Assembly (NCBI GenBank): GCA_002702705.1
Contig: PABH01000038.1
Span: 34,658 to 98,657, forward strand
DNA: 64,000 nucleotides
Source: Anaerolineaceae bacterium
Lineage (GTDB): Bacteria; Chloroflexota; Anaerolineae; Anaerolineales; Anaerolineaceae
Reading direction: 5' to 3'
The position numbers and the translations under genes are program-made. Shown one piece after another: positions 34,653 to 42,840 of this stretch. The notes below the pieces were generated by a model. The model made no database searches and was not told where the DNA came from. It saw only the letters and a list, made by a program, of their open reading frames with translations. How positions within the stretch are numbered: position 1 is the stretch's first letter; each line of letters starts with the position of its first letter.

Positions 34653-35672
34653 ATGATTACAAAAAATAAAACAAAACAAAACAAACCTCAAGTTATGATA
34701 GGAAAAAAGATTATGCTTGTATTCGGGATTTTTGCAGCTGCAATTGCAGTATTAATAACCATAGGTGCTGTATTACATGGTACATATTATAAAAATAAAT
34801 TGGAACAAATCGAACCGTATGGTACCTTAGTTAAGGTTGATGATGGCCAAATGCACGTTTATTCGATGGGCGATGGTGAAAAAACAATCGTTTTACTTCC
34901 CGGTATGGGTGTTGCCCTCCCATCAGCAGAATTCTCGCCGTTGATGCGAAAACTCAGCGAAAAATATACTGTTGTTTGTGTTGAATATTTTGGTGTTGGT
35001 TTTTCCAGCGGAACCTCCAGGCCGCGAACAAGTGAGAATTATGTCGAAGAAATTAGAATTGCGCTTAATCAGGCGGGTTTTAAAGCCCCTTATATCTTGA
35101 TGCCGCATTCGATTTCCAGTGTTTTCAGTGAATATTATGCTGCAAAATATCCGCAAGAAGTAGAAGCCATAATCTCCCTTGATGGCACATCTTCGGCATT
35201 TTATGAAGAGATGCCTGCTTTTGTAAAATCCCTGCTTTCGGTGGCGAAAATCCAGCAAGCTACAGGTGCTTCTTCCGTGATTGGGGCATTAGCGACAAAC
35301 AAAAAATCCTTGCTTGGTTATGGGTATACGGAGAAAGAGATCAGTGATATGGTTACTTTTGCAGGTTTTACAATGAATGATACGGTTTTGGCACAAATTT
35401 CTAACTCAGCGGAATTTATTAAACAAACCATGGATTTGCCATTTCCTACTACCACTCCATATTTTAAGGTGATATCACGACAAACCTACGAAACACCAAA
35501 TCCGCAGATGAAGAAAATTAACATGACACCCCAAGAATATCAACAAAAACATCTTGAACGGATTGGTGAACAAGCAAAATACGAGATATTGGATGGCACG
35601 CATTTTATATATCTTAATAATGTTGAACGGATCTCGGAAATTACGGATGATTTATTAACCGAGCTGAAATAG
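34653..35672 (+). CDS. Membrane-anchored alpha/beta hydrolase
   Basis: A 339-residue protein from the ATG at 34653, which has AAGGA 7 bases upstream (an ATG at 34638 is possible). A single membrane segment spans residues 20-42. The hydrolase domain has VLLPGMG, VCVEYFGVGFSSG, and a nucleophile elbow PHSIS (S153) in place of GxSxG. The acidic residue is probably in ISLDGTSS or later, and the His is in DGTHFIY (H317). The domain should lie outside the membrane. Pairing with an HTH repressor suggests induction by a substrate-like compound. Confidence 0.8.
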   Translation: MITKNKTKQNKPQVMIGKKIMLVFGIFAAAIAVLITIGAVLHGTYYKNKLEQIEPYGTLVKVDDGQMHVYSMGDGEKTIVLLPGMGVALPSAEFSPLMRKLSEKYTVVCVEYFGVGFSSGTSRPRTSENYVEEIRIALNQAGFKAPYILMPHSISSVFSEYYAAKYPQEVEAIISLDGTSSAFYEEMPAFVKSLLSVAKIQQATGASSVIGALATNKKSLLGYGYTEKEISDMVTFAGFTMNDTVLAQISNSAEFIKQTMDLPFPTTTPYFKVISRQTYETPNPQMKKINMTPQEYQQKHLERIGEQAKYEILDGTHFIYLNNVERISEITDDLLTELK

Positions 35673-35758
35673 CTGGATTTTTGGTTCTAATGTAATCAAA
35701 TGGTCTAGGATGTGAAAGTTGTAAAAATTTAATCATTCCTATAAAATACGAAACGCTT

Positions 35759-35806
35759 AAGTTGCAGCCTGTTTATTCCTTATTATTTTTAGGCTGCAAC
35801 TTTTTT
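35759..35806 (+). terminator. Strong intrinsic terminator
   Basis: AAGTTGCAGCCT (35759-35770) pairs perfectly with AGGCTGCAACTT (35791-35802) and runs into TTTTTT. It isolates the signalling module downstream. Confidence 0.88.
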
Positions 35807-35953
35807 GTAATTAGATTTAATCGAAAGGATATATTAATAACCCCCAAATTATTAATTCAAATAAACTTGGTAACCATAAAATTCACCTGGTTTTTATGGT
35901 AAAAAGCTTTGGCGTTTGTATAATAGACCCAGAGTAGACTGAAGGTATAAATT

Positions 35954-36550
35954 ATGCAAATTTCATCCGAATTAAAAGATGCTTTAGCGGAAATCGTTAA
36001 TATTGGTTTTGGTAAAGCAGCTTCATCATTATCAATTTTAATTGGTCAACGGATTTTATTGGAAGCGCCAGAAGCGGAATTATATCCATTTAGTGAAATT
36101 GATATCGTCATGAGTAAGTTGGTTCGGCAAAACGCAATGGTTGTTCATCAAGCTTTTAATGGCCGAATTGAGGGTGATGTTCTTCTTATTCTGGATCAAG
36201 ATAGTTCTGCCATGTTAGTGGATTTGTTAAGTGGTGGTAATGGAACCATACGTAGATTAACCGTATCAGATCGAGAAGCCTTGCTTGAGATTGGCAACAT
36301 ATTATTAAATGCGTATATTGGGTCTTTTGGAAATTTATTACGATTTAAAATAGGATTTTCATTACCTCGTTTAATTTTGGACCCGGTGTCAGTCACGATT
36401 GCCAGCCTAGTTAAGCAGGACGACTACTATTCTTTGGTTGTGCGTACAGAATTTCATGTTATGGGGTCCAGTGTTACCGGATATGTTGCATTAATTTTAG
36501 GCACCGATTCATTAAATGAAATGCTCAAAGTTTTGAAGGAGGAATTGTAA
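35954..36550 (+). CDS. CheC-family CheY-phosphatase-like protein
   Basis: A 198-residue protein with both CheC active-site motifs: ALAEIVNIGFGKAASSL (E13, N16) and ALLEIGNILLNAYIGS (E112, N115). The E-x-x-N pairs attack CheY-phosphate. No CheA, CheD or receptor gene is near. It is the first gene of a four-gene run; the next start is 3 bases downstream, with GGAGGA inside its last codons serving as ribosome binding site. It probably dephosphorylates the CheY-like protein encoded 1.9 kb downstream. Confidence 0.85.
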   Translation: MQISSELKDALAEIVNIGFGKAASSLSILIGQRILLEAPEAELYPFSEIDIVMSKLVRQNAMVVHQAFNGRIEGDVLLILDQDSSAMLVDLLSGGNGTIRRLTVSDREALLEIGNILLNAYIGSFGNLLRFKIGFSLPRLILDPVSVTIASLVKQDDYYSLVVRTEFHVMGSSVTGYVALILGTDSLNEMLKVLKEEL

Positions 36551-36553
36551 AGA

Positions 36554-38473
36554 ATGAATTCCGCCTTTGAATTGGAGCGAGTTGAAGATTTGCAAAAATA
36601 CTTAAACCTGATTGTAGACAAGGTTCATTCCGGGATTTTGGTTGTTAATCGGGATTTGCAAATTCTATGGTTAAACCAATGGCTGTTGAATCGGGTTGCC
36701 ATAAATCATAAAGACATTCTCGGACAATATTTACCCGAGATATTTCCGGAAATAAAATCCAGAAATCTGGATCAGGCTTTTGAACTGGTATTTATGAGTG
36801 GTTTGCCGTTAACATTGTCAAATAGGATTCATAAATATTTCCTGAAATTACCACCTGATGATCCTAATCTGGGTATCATCGATATGCCCCAATCGGTAAT
36901 GATTTCACCCTTACACGAAGGGGATGATCTTATAGCCGCCATGGTTATGATCAATGACGTTACAGAACGGGTTATAACTGAACAAAACCTCCAGTTCGAA
37001 TTAAGTAAATTAAGTGTATTACATGAAATTGATCAGGCTTTAGCTACATTAGACCTTGATTCATGTTTACAGGAAATTACCAATCATGCCATTACATTAT
37101 TTGAAGCAGATCGGGTTTGTTTATTTTTATTTGAAGATGAGGAATTGAAACCGTATGGAAGATGTTTGGTTGAGGGTAAACGAGAAAATAATCCTCAGAT
37201 GGAGACGATGAAAAATGTTTTAAGTCTTAGAAAACCCATCTTAGTTTTTAATACCGCAAATGAAAAAAATTATGAAACAAATTTACCTGATTATCGTTCG
37301 GAAATGGCGGTACCAATGGTAATGGAAGATGTGCCGATTGGGGTTTTGGATGTCCAATCAAATCAGGTTGGAAAATTCAGACAGAATGATTTGTTTTTAT
37401 TAGAGACGGTTGCTGCCCGTGCTGCTCAGGCAATACACAATGCCAAACTTCACGAAAAGGAACAAAACCAAAGAAAATTATCGGAAGCGCTAGCTGAAGT
37501 AACGATTTCCATCGCTTCTGAATTAAAATTAGATTTTGTTTTGGATCGTTTATTAGATGCAATTGCAACCGTCACACCTTATGATTCGGCATCAATTTTT
37601 TTAATTGAAAAAGAAAAAATTCAGGTCAAACGCCATCGTGGTTATGACCAGTATGGAACAGCAACAACGATCGAAAACTCTATTTGGGATATGGCTGATA
37701 TGCCGTTGGTTCGGGAAATGACTTTAAAAAATTCACCTATGGCAGTGTTAGATGTACAAAAAGAGCCACGCTGGCGGCCAAGTAAAAACGCAGCCCATGT
37801 AAGATCTTGGTGCGGTACACCTATTTTCATACGTGGAAATTTGTTAGGTTTTATTTCATTAGATAAGGCTGAAGCAGGTTTTTATACAAAAGAACGGATT
37901 GCCCCATTGGTGTCCTTTGCTGCCAGTGCAGGTATCGCCATACAAAATGCACGCTTATTTGCTCATCAAGTTTCATTAGCAAATATAGATGGACTGACAG
38001 GTCTTCCAAACCGCAGACGATTTGATAAAAGATTATCTGAAGAGATGCAGCGCACCTTACGCTATAAACAAACCACCAGTTTAATTTTCTTTGATATAGA
38101 TCATTTTAAACGTTTTAATGATACTTATGGTCACTTGGTTGGTGATGATGTATTAAAAGAGCTTTCGATAATTTTAAATCAAAATTTACGAATGATTGAT
38201 ATACCAGCTCGATATGGTGGAGAAGAATTTGCAGTTATCCTTCCACAAACCTCCGCAATAGATGCTTATTTGGTAGCTGAACGGTTGCGGCAAGCTGTGG
38301 AAATAAATCGTTTTTCTAAAAATAATAATTTGCAAGTAACAATATCATTAGGAGTTGCAAGTGCGCCTGAGCATGCTGAAACACCTGAGCAGATTATTAG
38401 TGCGGCTGATAAAGCTTTATATAAAGCGAAAAATACAGGTAGAAATAAAGTAGTAAGTTACGACTTAAATTAG
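36554..38473 (+). CDS. PAS-GAF-GAF-GGDEF diguanylate cyclase
   Basis: A 639-residue soluble protein. The PAS domain covers about residues 15-135 (GILVVNRDLQILWLNQWLL), the first GAF about 160-300 (AITLFEADRVCLFLFED, EMAVPMVMEDVPIGVLDVQS), the second about 320-460 (YDSASIFLIEKE, WCGTPIFIRGNLLGFISLDK). The GGDEF domain starts LANIDGLTGLPNRRRFD. The active site reads GGEEF (555-559), and the inhibitory I-site RMID (546-549) lies the canonical five residues before it. It should make cyclic di-GMP with product inhibition, tuned by small ligands bound in PAS/GAF domains. Confidence 0.93.
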   Translation: MNSAFELERVEDLQKYLNLIVDKVHSGILVVNRDLQILWLNQWLLNRVAINHKDILGQYLPEIFPEIKSRNLDQAFELVFMSGLPLTLSNRIHKYFLKLPPDDPNLGIIDMPQSVMISPLHEGDDLIAAMVMINDVTERVITEQNLQFELSKLSVLHEIDQALATLDLDSCLQEITNHAITLFEADRVCLFLFEDEELKPYGRCLVEGKRENNPQMETMKNVLSLRKPILVFNTANEKNYETNLPDYRSEMAVPMVMEDVPIGVLDVQSNQVGKFRQNDLFLLETVAARAAQAIHNAKLHEKEQNQRKLSEALAEVTISIASELKLDFVLDRLLDAIATVTPYDSASIFLIEKEKIQVKRHRGYDQYGTATTIENSIWDMADMPLVREMTLKNSPMAVLDVQKEPRWRPSKNAAHVRSWCGTPIFIRGNLLGFISLDKAEAGFYTKERIAPLVSFAASAGIAIQNARLFAHQVSLANIDGLTGLPNRRRFDKRLSEEMQRTLRYKQTTSLIFFDIDHFKRFNDTYGHLVGDDVLKELSIILNQNLRMIDIPARYGGEEFAVILPQTSAIDAYLVAERLRQAVEINRFSKNNNLQVTISLGVASAPEHAETPEQIISAADKALYKAKNTGRNKVVSYDLN

Positions 38474-38497
38474 GAATAGAATAAAGGAGATAAAAAT

Positions 38498-38857
38498 ATG
38501 ATTCCAAAAATATTAATCGTAGATGATTCATCATTTGCCCGCTCAAAGATTAAAAAATCGTTGGCAAGTTTAGATGTTGAAATCTTAGAAGCTTCCAGCG
38601 GGGAACAAGCGATTCAAATGGCTAAAGAATTTGAACCAGAGATCATTACATTGGATCTATTGATGCCGGAAATGACTGGTCAGACAGCGCTAGCTGCAAT
38701 CAGAGCTTTTAATAAGGATGTTAAAGTTATCATTGTTTCTGCTGATATTCAAGTTCAAACCCAAGCAGAATTGTTTAATTCAGGAGCAGTCAGCTTTTTA
38801 AATAAGCCAGTAATTGCTGAAGAATTATTGAATGCTGTTAAAGCTCTTTTACCATGA
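38498..38857 (+). CDS. CheY-like single-domain response regulator
   Basis: A 119-residue receiver domain: acidic pair D9-D10, phospho-acceptor D53 (TLDLLMP), S81 switch (IIVSADI) and K103 in LNKPV. There is no output domain, so it signals by protein contact. It stands between a diguanylate cyclase and a CheC/CheX-like gene; no histidine kinase is in the window. AAAGGAG precedes the ATG. Confidence 0.92.
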   Translation: MIPKILIVDDSSFARSKIKKSLASLDVEILEASSGEQAIQMAKEFEPEIITLDLLMPEMTGQTALAAIRAFNKDVKVIIVSADIQVQTQAELFNSGAVSFLNKPVIAEELLNAVKALLP

Positions 38858-38883
38858 ATCAAAAATTATGTAGGGGAAATAAT

Positions 38884-39432
38884 ATGGATCTACCTGAATT
38901 AATGACTTACATGAAAGAAGCCAGCAGCCAGGCAGGTCTTGCTTTGGCAGAATTATTAGAACAACCGGTATCGGTTGAAATCGAACCAGTTTACACAGAT
39001 ATAAAGCCTTGGCAAGAATGGGTCAATTCAACGATTGCACCATTATCAGCTGTCGTGAGTATGCCCTTTGATGGTTCGTTCACGGGAATTTCTTATTTGT
39101 TATTTCCTCAAAAAACATTTCATTCATTGAGTGTGATGCTTGGAGAATTAGATCCAACCGTTTTGGACCATCAAGAAAGTTTTCAGGGTGCAGTTGTTGA
39201 AATAGGGAATGTACTATTAAATATTTGTGTTGGAACTTTAGTTAATGGATTGGCTGGTAAGGTAATATACCAACAGCCTGAAATATTAACAATCCAAGAG
39301 CATATCTTGAACTCTTTTAAACTATCTAATGCATCGGAAAATAATCAGTTCTTACTAAGTAGTAGTTTTTCAATAAATACTGGCGTTGTAACTGCGTACA
39401 TAATGGTTAATATGCATAATGGTATAGAATAA
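38884..39432 (+). CDS. CheC/CheX-like phosphatase (single E-x-x-N)
   Basis: A 182-residue protein from the ATG at 38884, which has AGGGG 9 bases upstream; an earlier ATG at 38854 overlaps the CheY stop as ATGA. Its second half carries VVEIGNVLLNICVG (E106, N109). The N-terminal repeat is degenerate and lacks the E-x-x-N pair (KEASSQAGLALAELL). It is therefore a CheC relative with one active site. Coupled to the CheY-like gene, it is probably a second phosphatase or adaptor for that receiver. Confidence 0.75.
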   Translation: MDLPELMTYMKEASSQAGLALAELLEQPVSVEIEPVYTDIKPWQEWVNSTIAPLSAVVSMPFDGSFTGISYLLFPQKTFHSLSVMLGELDPTVLDHQESFQGAVVEIGNVLLNICVGTLVNGLAGKVIYQQPEILTIQEHILNSFKLSNASENNQFLLSSSFSINTGVVTAYIMVNMHNGIE

Positions 39433-39757
39433 ATTTTGTTTAATAAAAAAGCTAAACACATAAAACTTTTCAATTTCAAGAAAAAATTGTTGATTTCACC
39501 AAAATATTAGTTAAAAATACTCTCAATTAACTTAAAATTATTTAAAAACCAGATAGAGGGGGATTTTGGGGGTTAAAAATAAAACTCATTAATACCGGTT
39601 TGATCCAGAAATATATTTTAATCAGATTTGATTAAACGGGGATTTAGCGTAATAATATGGCAAGAGAAAATTTTTATTTGTAGGGTGAGATTGTTCTTAT
39701 TGAACAGTTTTACAAAGAACAAAATGAAAGTTGTTCATTTATAAAAGGAAGATTTGA
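39433..39757. other. Intergenic region with GAACA/TGTTC repeats
   Basis: A 325-base AT-rich gap before the third SGNH-like gene. Near its end TTGTTC (39691-39696), GAACA (39702-39706), GAACAA (39717-39722) and TTGTTC (39731-39736) form two adjacent inverted repeats, a possible operator. No gene was recognised. Confidence 0.45.
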
Positions 39758-40726
39758 ATGAAAAAAATACCAACCATTTGGGTTGTCTTTTTAATACTTA
39801 TTACTGGATGCACACCATTTGCTCAAAATCCTCAGGAATCGATAAAACCTACGGCAACATTCAGTCTGGCGACAGAACCTTCAGAGGTTGACAACATTGA
39901 TATAAAAAACACACCGCAGACCACTGAACAATTCGTTGAAGGAATGAGCCAGTCTGAAATTCAACCAACCCCACAGGAAACCCACATCCCAACCACGGAA
40001 CCTCGTTTACCACCAGAAGATTGGAAACAGTGGCCGGTAGTACCTGAGCCCACAAGCCGGGTTTATGAAATTTACCAGCATGGATTGGAGTTAGGAAATA
40101 ACCCCAATCATTTTTCCAAAATTGGGGATTGTCATAGTGTAAAAGCCGCTTTTATGGGTTTGTTTGATAAACCGGGTTGGTATAAGTTAAAAGAAGATTC
40201 AGCCTATTTACAGCCAACTATCGATTGGTTTAGTGGTTCGTACGATCGAGATGGTCAGGGTGTAAAAGGTGGTTATAATGCTGCCGCAGTCCTTTCCCCA
40301 CTGTGGGCGGACCCGTCTGTGTGTCTGCCGGGTGAAAATCCCGTCCAGTGCGAAGTGCGGATTTACCAACCCACCTTTGCGTTCATCAGTCTGGAGGTGT
40401 GGTGGGATGGACGCACACCTGAACGATATGAAGCCTATATGAGGGATATTTTGGATTATCTGATTGAACATGGGGTTGTCCCAATATTGGCAACCAAAGC
40501 AGATAATGTAGAAGGAGATCATTCCTTAAATTACACAACCGCAAAATTAGCCTATGAATATGATTTGCCGTTGTGGAATTTTTGGTTGGCGGCTCAGAGT
40601 TTACCCAATCATGGGATGGACGCGGAGCGTAACGATGGTTTTCATATCAGTTATGAAGCCTGGACAACCCGCAGTTATACCGCTTTGATGACCCTCGAAA
40701 ATTTATGGCAGAGTGTAAATGAATAG
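39758..40726 (+). CDS. SGNH-like lipoprotein with GDC motif, paralogue 3
   Basis: A 322-residue lipoprotein; AAAGGAAG precedes the ATG. The lipobox is LITGC (C18), then a polar linker. KIGDC (C125) again replaces GDS, block III reads FISLEVWWD without GxND, and block V is DGFHISY. VPILATKADNVEGDHS and YEYDLPLWNFWLA are nearly identical to the paralogues at 32-34 kb. The last 8 bases overlap the next gene, which encodes another lipoprotein, so the two are co-translated. Confidence 0.7.
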   Translation: MKKIPTIWVVFLILITGCTPFAQNPQESIKPTATFSLATEPSEVDNIDIKNTPQTTEQFVEGMSQSEIQPTPQETHIPTTEPRLPPEDWKQWPVVPEPTSRVYEIYQHGLELGNNPNHFSKIGDCHSVKAAFMGLFDKPGWYKLKEDSAYLQPTIDWFSGSYDRDGQGVKGGYNAAAVLSPLWADPSVCLPGENPVQCEVRIYQPTFAFISLEVWWDGRTPERYEAYMRDILDYLIEHGVVPILATKADNVEGDHSLNYTTAKLAYEYDLPLWNFWLAAQSLPNHGMDAERNDGFHISYEAWTTRSYTALMTLENLWQSVNE

Positions 40727-41960
40727 ATTTTTATCTTTGTTTATTTTAACTGTTTTGTTAACCGCATGCACTGGTAATACTGCGGTTTTGAATCAATCTA
40801 CGGCTACAGAAGTTCCCGTTATCGTCACCCAAACAACAGTTATAGATGTGCCAACATTCACACCAACTGAATTACCTTCAGAGGCGGCGCCAACGGCATT
40901 TCCTACTCCTCGTAACACACCAACAGCCTGGCCAACCCCAACTTCTGGTCCAACCCCTTTTGGTGGTTCTGAGCAGATCATATTTGGGTTATCGACCCGA
41001 AAAGCGGAAAATTATCAGGGTGCCGGAGTTTATTTGTTAAATTTTTTATCGGAACAATTGACTCAAGTATTTGAAACCGGGTACCGCTTACAATCCGTTT
41101 CGCCGGATGGGCGTTGGTTGTTGGTTAACAAGGACAATCAATTGTATTTATCTGGATTGTTAGGAGATGGGGTAGTCTTATTAACCGACAAACTGGTGGT
41201 TAATCCAGGGATCACAGCCATCTGGACAGAGAACGGTGAAAATATAATTTGGGTTGAAAACGGTGGGGCTGAGAACTATCTTGTGATTGCCGATGCGATG
41301 GGTGAAGATCTGCAAGCAACCCAAGCCGGGTTACCACACCAACCGCTGATGTTGTTTCCTTCTGAAAATTTGGAACAGGTTGTTTGGAAGGCAGGCATAT
41401 GCGGTGATGCAACTTTCTGCGGCAGCGGTATATGGGTTTCCAGTCTCAATCAACAGATTTCCCAGCATTTTGACACGATTAGTTTTCCAAATTTTGGTTC
41501 AAGTGAAAATGGGTATGCACTGGCTTTGGTACAAGAGCAGGATCAAATTTCCTTGCAAGTTTTATCACAGCCCGCACTTGAATCGGTAAACACATTGGAT
41601 ATCGGAGATGATTATCCAACTGCTTTTTCATTTTCCGGCAGTGGTTCCCGTGTTGCCGTTTTGGGTCAGGTACGCAGTGATTATTCCGGTAAAACCTTTG
41701 GTAATCGTTTGGTCCTGTTTTCTGGTGCGGATTGGAAATCTCAGGAATTGAGCACAATAGAAGGTTTAAATGGGGTATTAGCTTGGAGTCCGGATGACCA
41801 GCATCTTGCACTGATGACGACCAATGTGGACGAGGTAGGGTATCGGATTGAATTGGTTCGTCAGAATGCTGCCTCAACTGCCAATCAAGTTTATACGGAA
41901 AATCTTGCCATTAAAAATGAGTCTTTTATATTTGTATCTGCGTTGAAATGGGTGCCGTAG
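40719..41960 (+). CDS. Lipoprotein with TolB/WD40-like beta-propeller
   Basis: A 413-residue lipoprotein (lipobox LLTAC, C17) with a Thr/Pro linker (PTAFPTPRNTPTAWPTPTSG) to about residue 85. The rest is made of repeating beta-strand blades: GVYLLNFLSEQLTQVFE, LQSVSPDGRWLLVNKDNQLYL, NGVLAWSPDDQHLALMT. The S-P-D-G-R-x-L pattern is typical of TolB-type propellers. It is anchored outside the cell and overlaps the SGNH-like gene by 8 bases, suggesting a shared surface complex. Function unknown. Confidence 0.7.
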   Translation: MNRFLSLFILTVLLTACTGNTAVLNQSTATEVPVIVTQTTVIDVPTFTPTELPSEAAPTAFPTPRNTPTAWPTPTSGPTPFGGSEQIIFGLSTRKAENYQGAGVYLLNFLSEQLTQVFETGYRLQSVSPDGRWLLVNKDNQLYLSGLLGDGVVLLTDKLVVNPGITAIWTENGENIIWVENGGAENYLVIADAMGEDLQATQAGLPHQPLMLFPSENLEQVVWKAGICGDATFCGSGIWVSSLNQQISQHFDTISFPNFGSSENGYALALVQEQDQISLQVLSQPALESVNTLDIGDDYPTAFSFSGSGSRVAVLGQVRSDYSGKTFGNRLVLFSGADWKSQELSTIEGLNGVLAWSPDDQHLALMTTNVDEVGYRIELVRQNAASTANQVYTENLAIKNESFIFVSALKWVP

Positions 41961-42148
41961 TCTAATTAGCGAGGGATCAGAAATAATCACGTTTTGTATA
42001 CATATAATAAAAAGAAATTTCCTGGTCATTAGACTAAAAAATGATTATTCCAAAGTCTACCTACAATTTACCTAAAAGCCGGATTTAGTCAGATCTTGAT
42101 TTCATTATCCTATGCTTTAAACAGTTTTGATTCCGAGAGAAGTTATCC

Positions 42149-42460
42149 ATGACGAAAAAACATGAAATGACTAAGCAAGAATATGAGGTTTACAAGAAAC
42201 AGCATCCGTATGAAGATGTAATTGGGACTGAAGAAGGAAAAATCAATCAAGAAAAAGCTAGTTTTACACAGTACAGGCGGAAAAGTAAAAGGCGAATGAA
42301 AGAACATTTTCGAGATATTGTCCATCAAAAAACTGTATCATGGAATGAGATGGATGAGGTTTTAGACCTGCCAGAAGAAGAATACATTTCTGTTCGGGTT
42401 TTGAGAAATGCTGGCACTCATAAGCGGAGATTAAGGGGATTACGGAAACGGGAATCTTAG
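42149..42460 (+). CDS. Small basic protein of unknown function
   Basis: A 103-residue, highly charged protein with no membrane segment. Residues 1-60 are Lys/Glu-rich and helical; a Trp-Asn-Glu-Met patch is followed by the acidic DLPEEEYI, and the tail is arginine-rich (KRRLRGLRKRES). It could bind nucleic acid. GAGAGAAG precedes the ATG by 6 bases. No family recognised. Confidence 0.5.
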   Translation: MTKKHEMTKQEYEVYKKQHPYEDVIGTEEGKINQEKASFTQYRRKSKRRMKEHFRDIVHQKTVSWNEMDEVLDLPEEEYISVRVLRNAGTHKRRLRGLRKRES

Positions 42461-42588
42461 TCACCATACTAAAATAAATAGTAAGGCTCTGTTTGCAGAC
42501 GAAAAAGTGGAAGTCTGGCAAAAGAGAAATAAAAAACTGAGAATTTTAAGGTAAAATAACCACTTGAACATAACCCTCAGGAGGCAAT

Positions 42589-42834
42589 ATGAGCCAGGAA
42601 ATGATCCAACATTTAGCCAAACGCATTGCGGATGATATTATCAAACAACCCGGAAAAGAAATTTCACCAACCGAACCATTAATCTCAAGCGGTTTGATCG
42701 ATTCTTTTTCTCTAGTTGACCTTTCCTTAATGGTTGAAGATGATTTTGATGTGCAGATTGATGATACCGAATTAAATGCGGAAACATTTGATACCCTGGA
42801 AGAATTAGCAGCCCTCATCAAAAGCCGCCAATAA
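42589..42834 (+). CDS. Acyl carrier protein
   Basis: An 81-residue acidic helical protein with the phosphopantetheine site GLIDSFSL (S39), ISPTEPLISSG before it and VEDDFDVQIDDTELNAETFDTLEEL after it. CAGGAGG precedes the ATG. The AMP-ligase gene starts 6 bases downstream, so the pair most likely loads an acyl or amino-acyl group on this carrier. No elongation or thioesterase genes are adjacent. Confidence 0.88.
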   Translation: MSQEMIQHLAKRIADDIIKQPGKEISPTEPLISSGLIDSFSLVDLSLMVEDDFDVQIDDTELNAETFDTLEELAALIKSRQ

Positions 42835-42840
42835 ATTTGT

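Noticed and set aside
41479..41877. 132-codon minus-strand frame
   Set aside because: Lies opposite the beta-propeller lipoprotein and resembles no protein.
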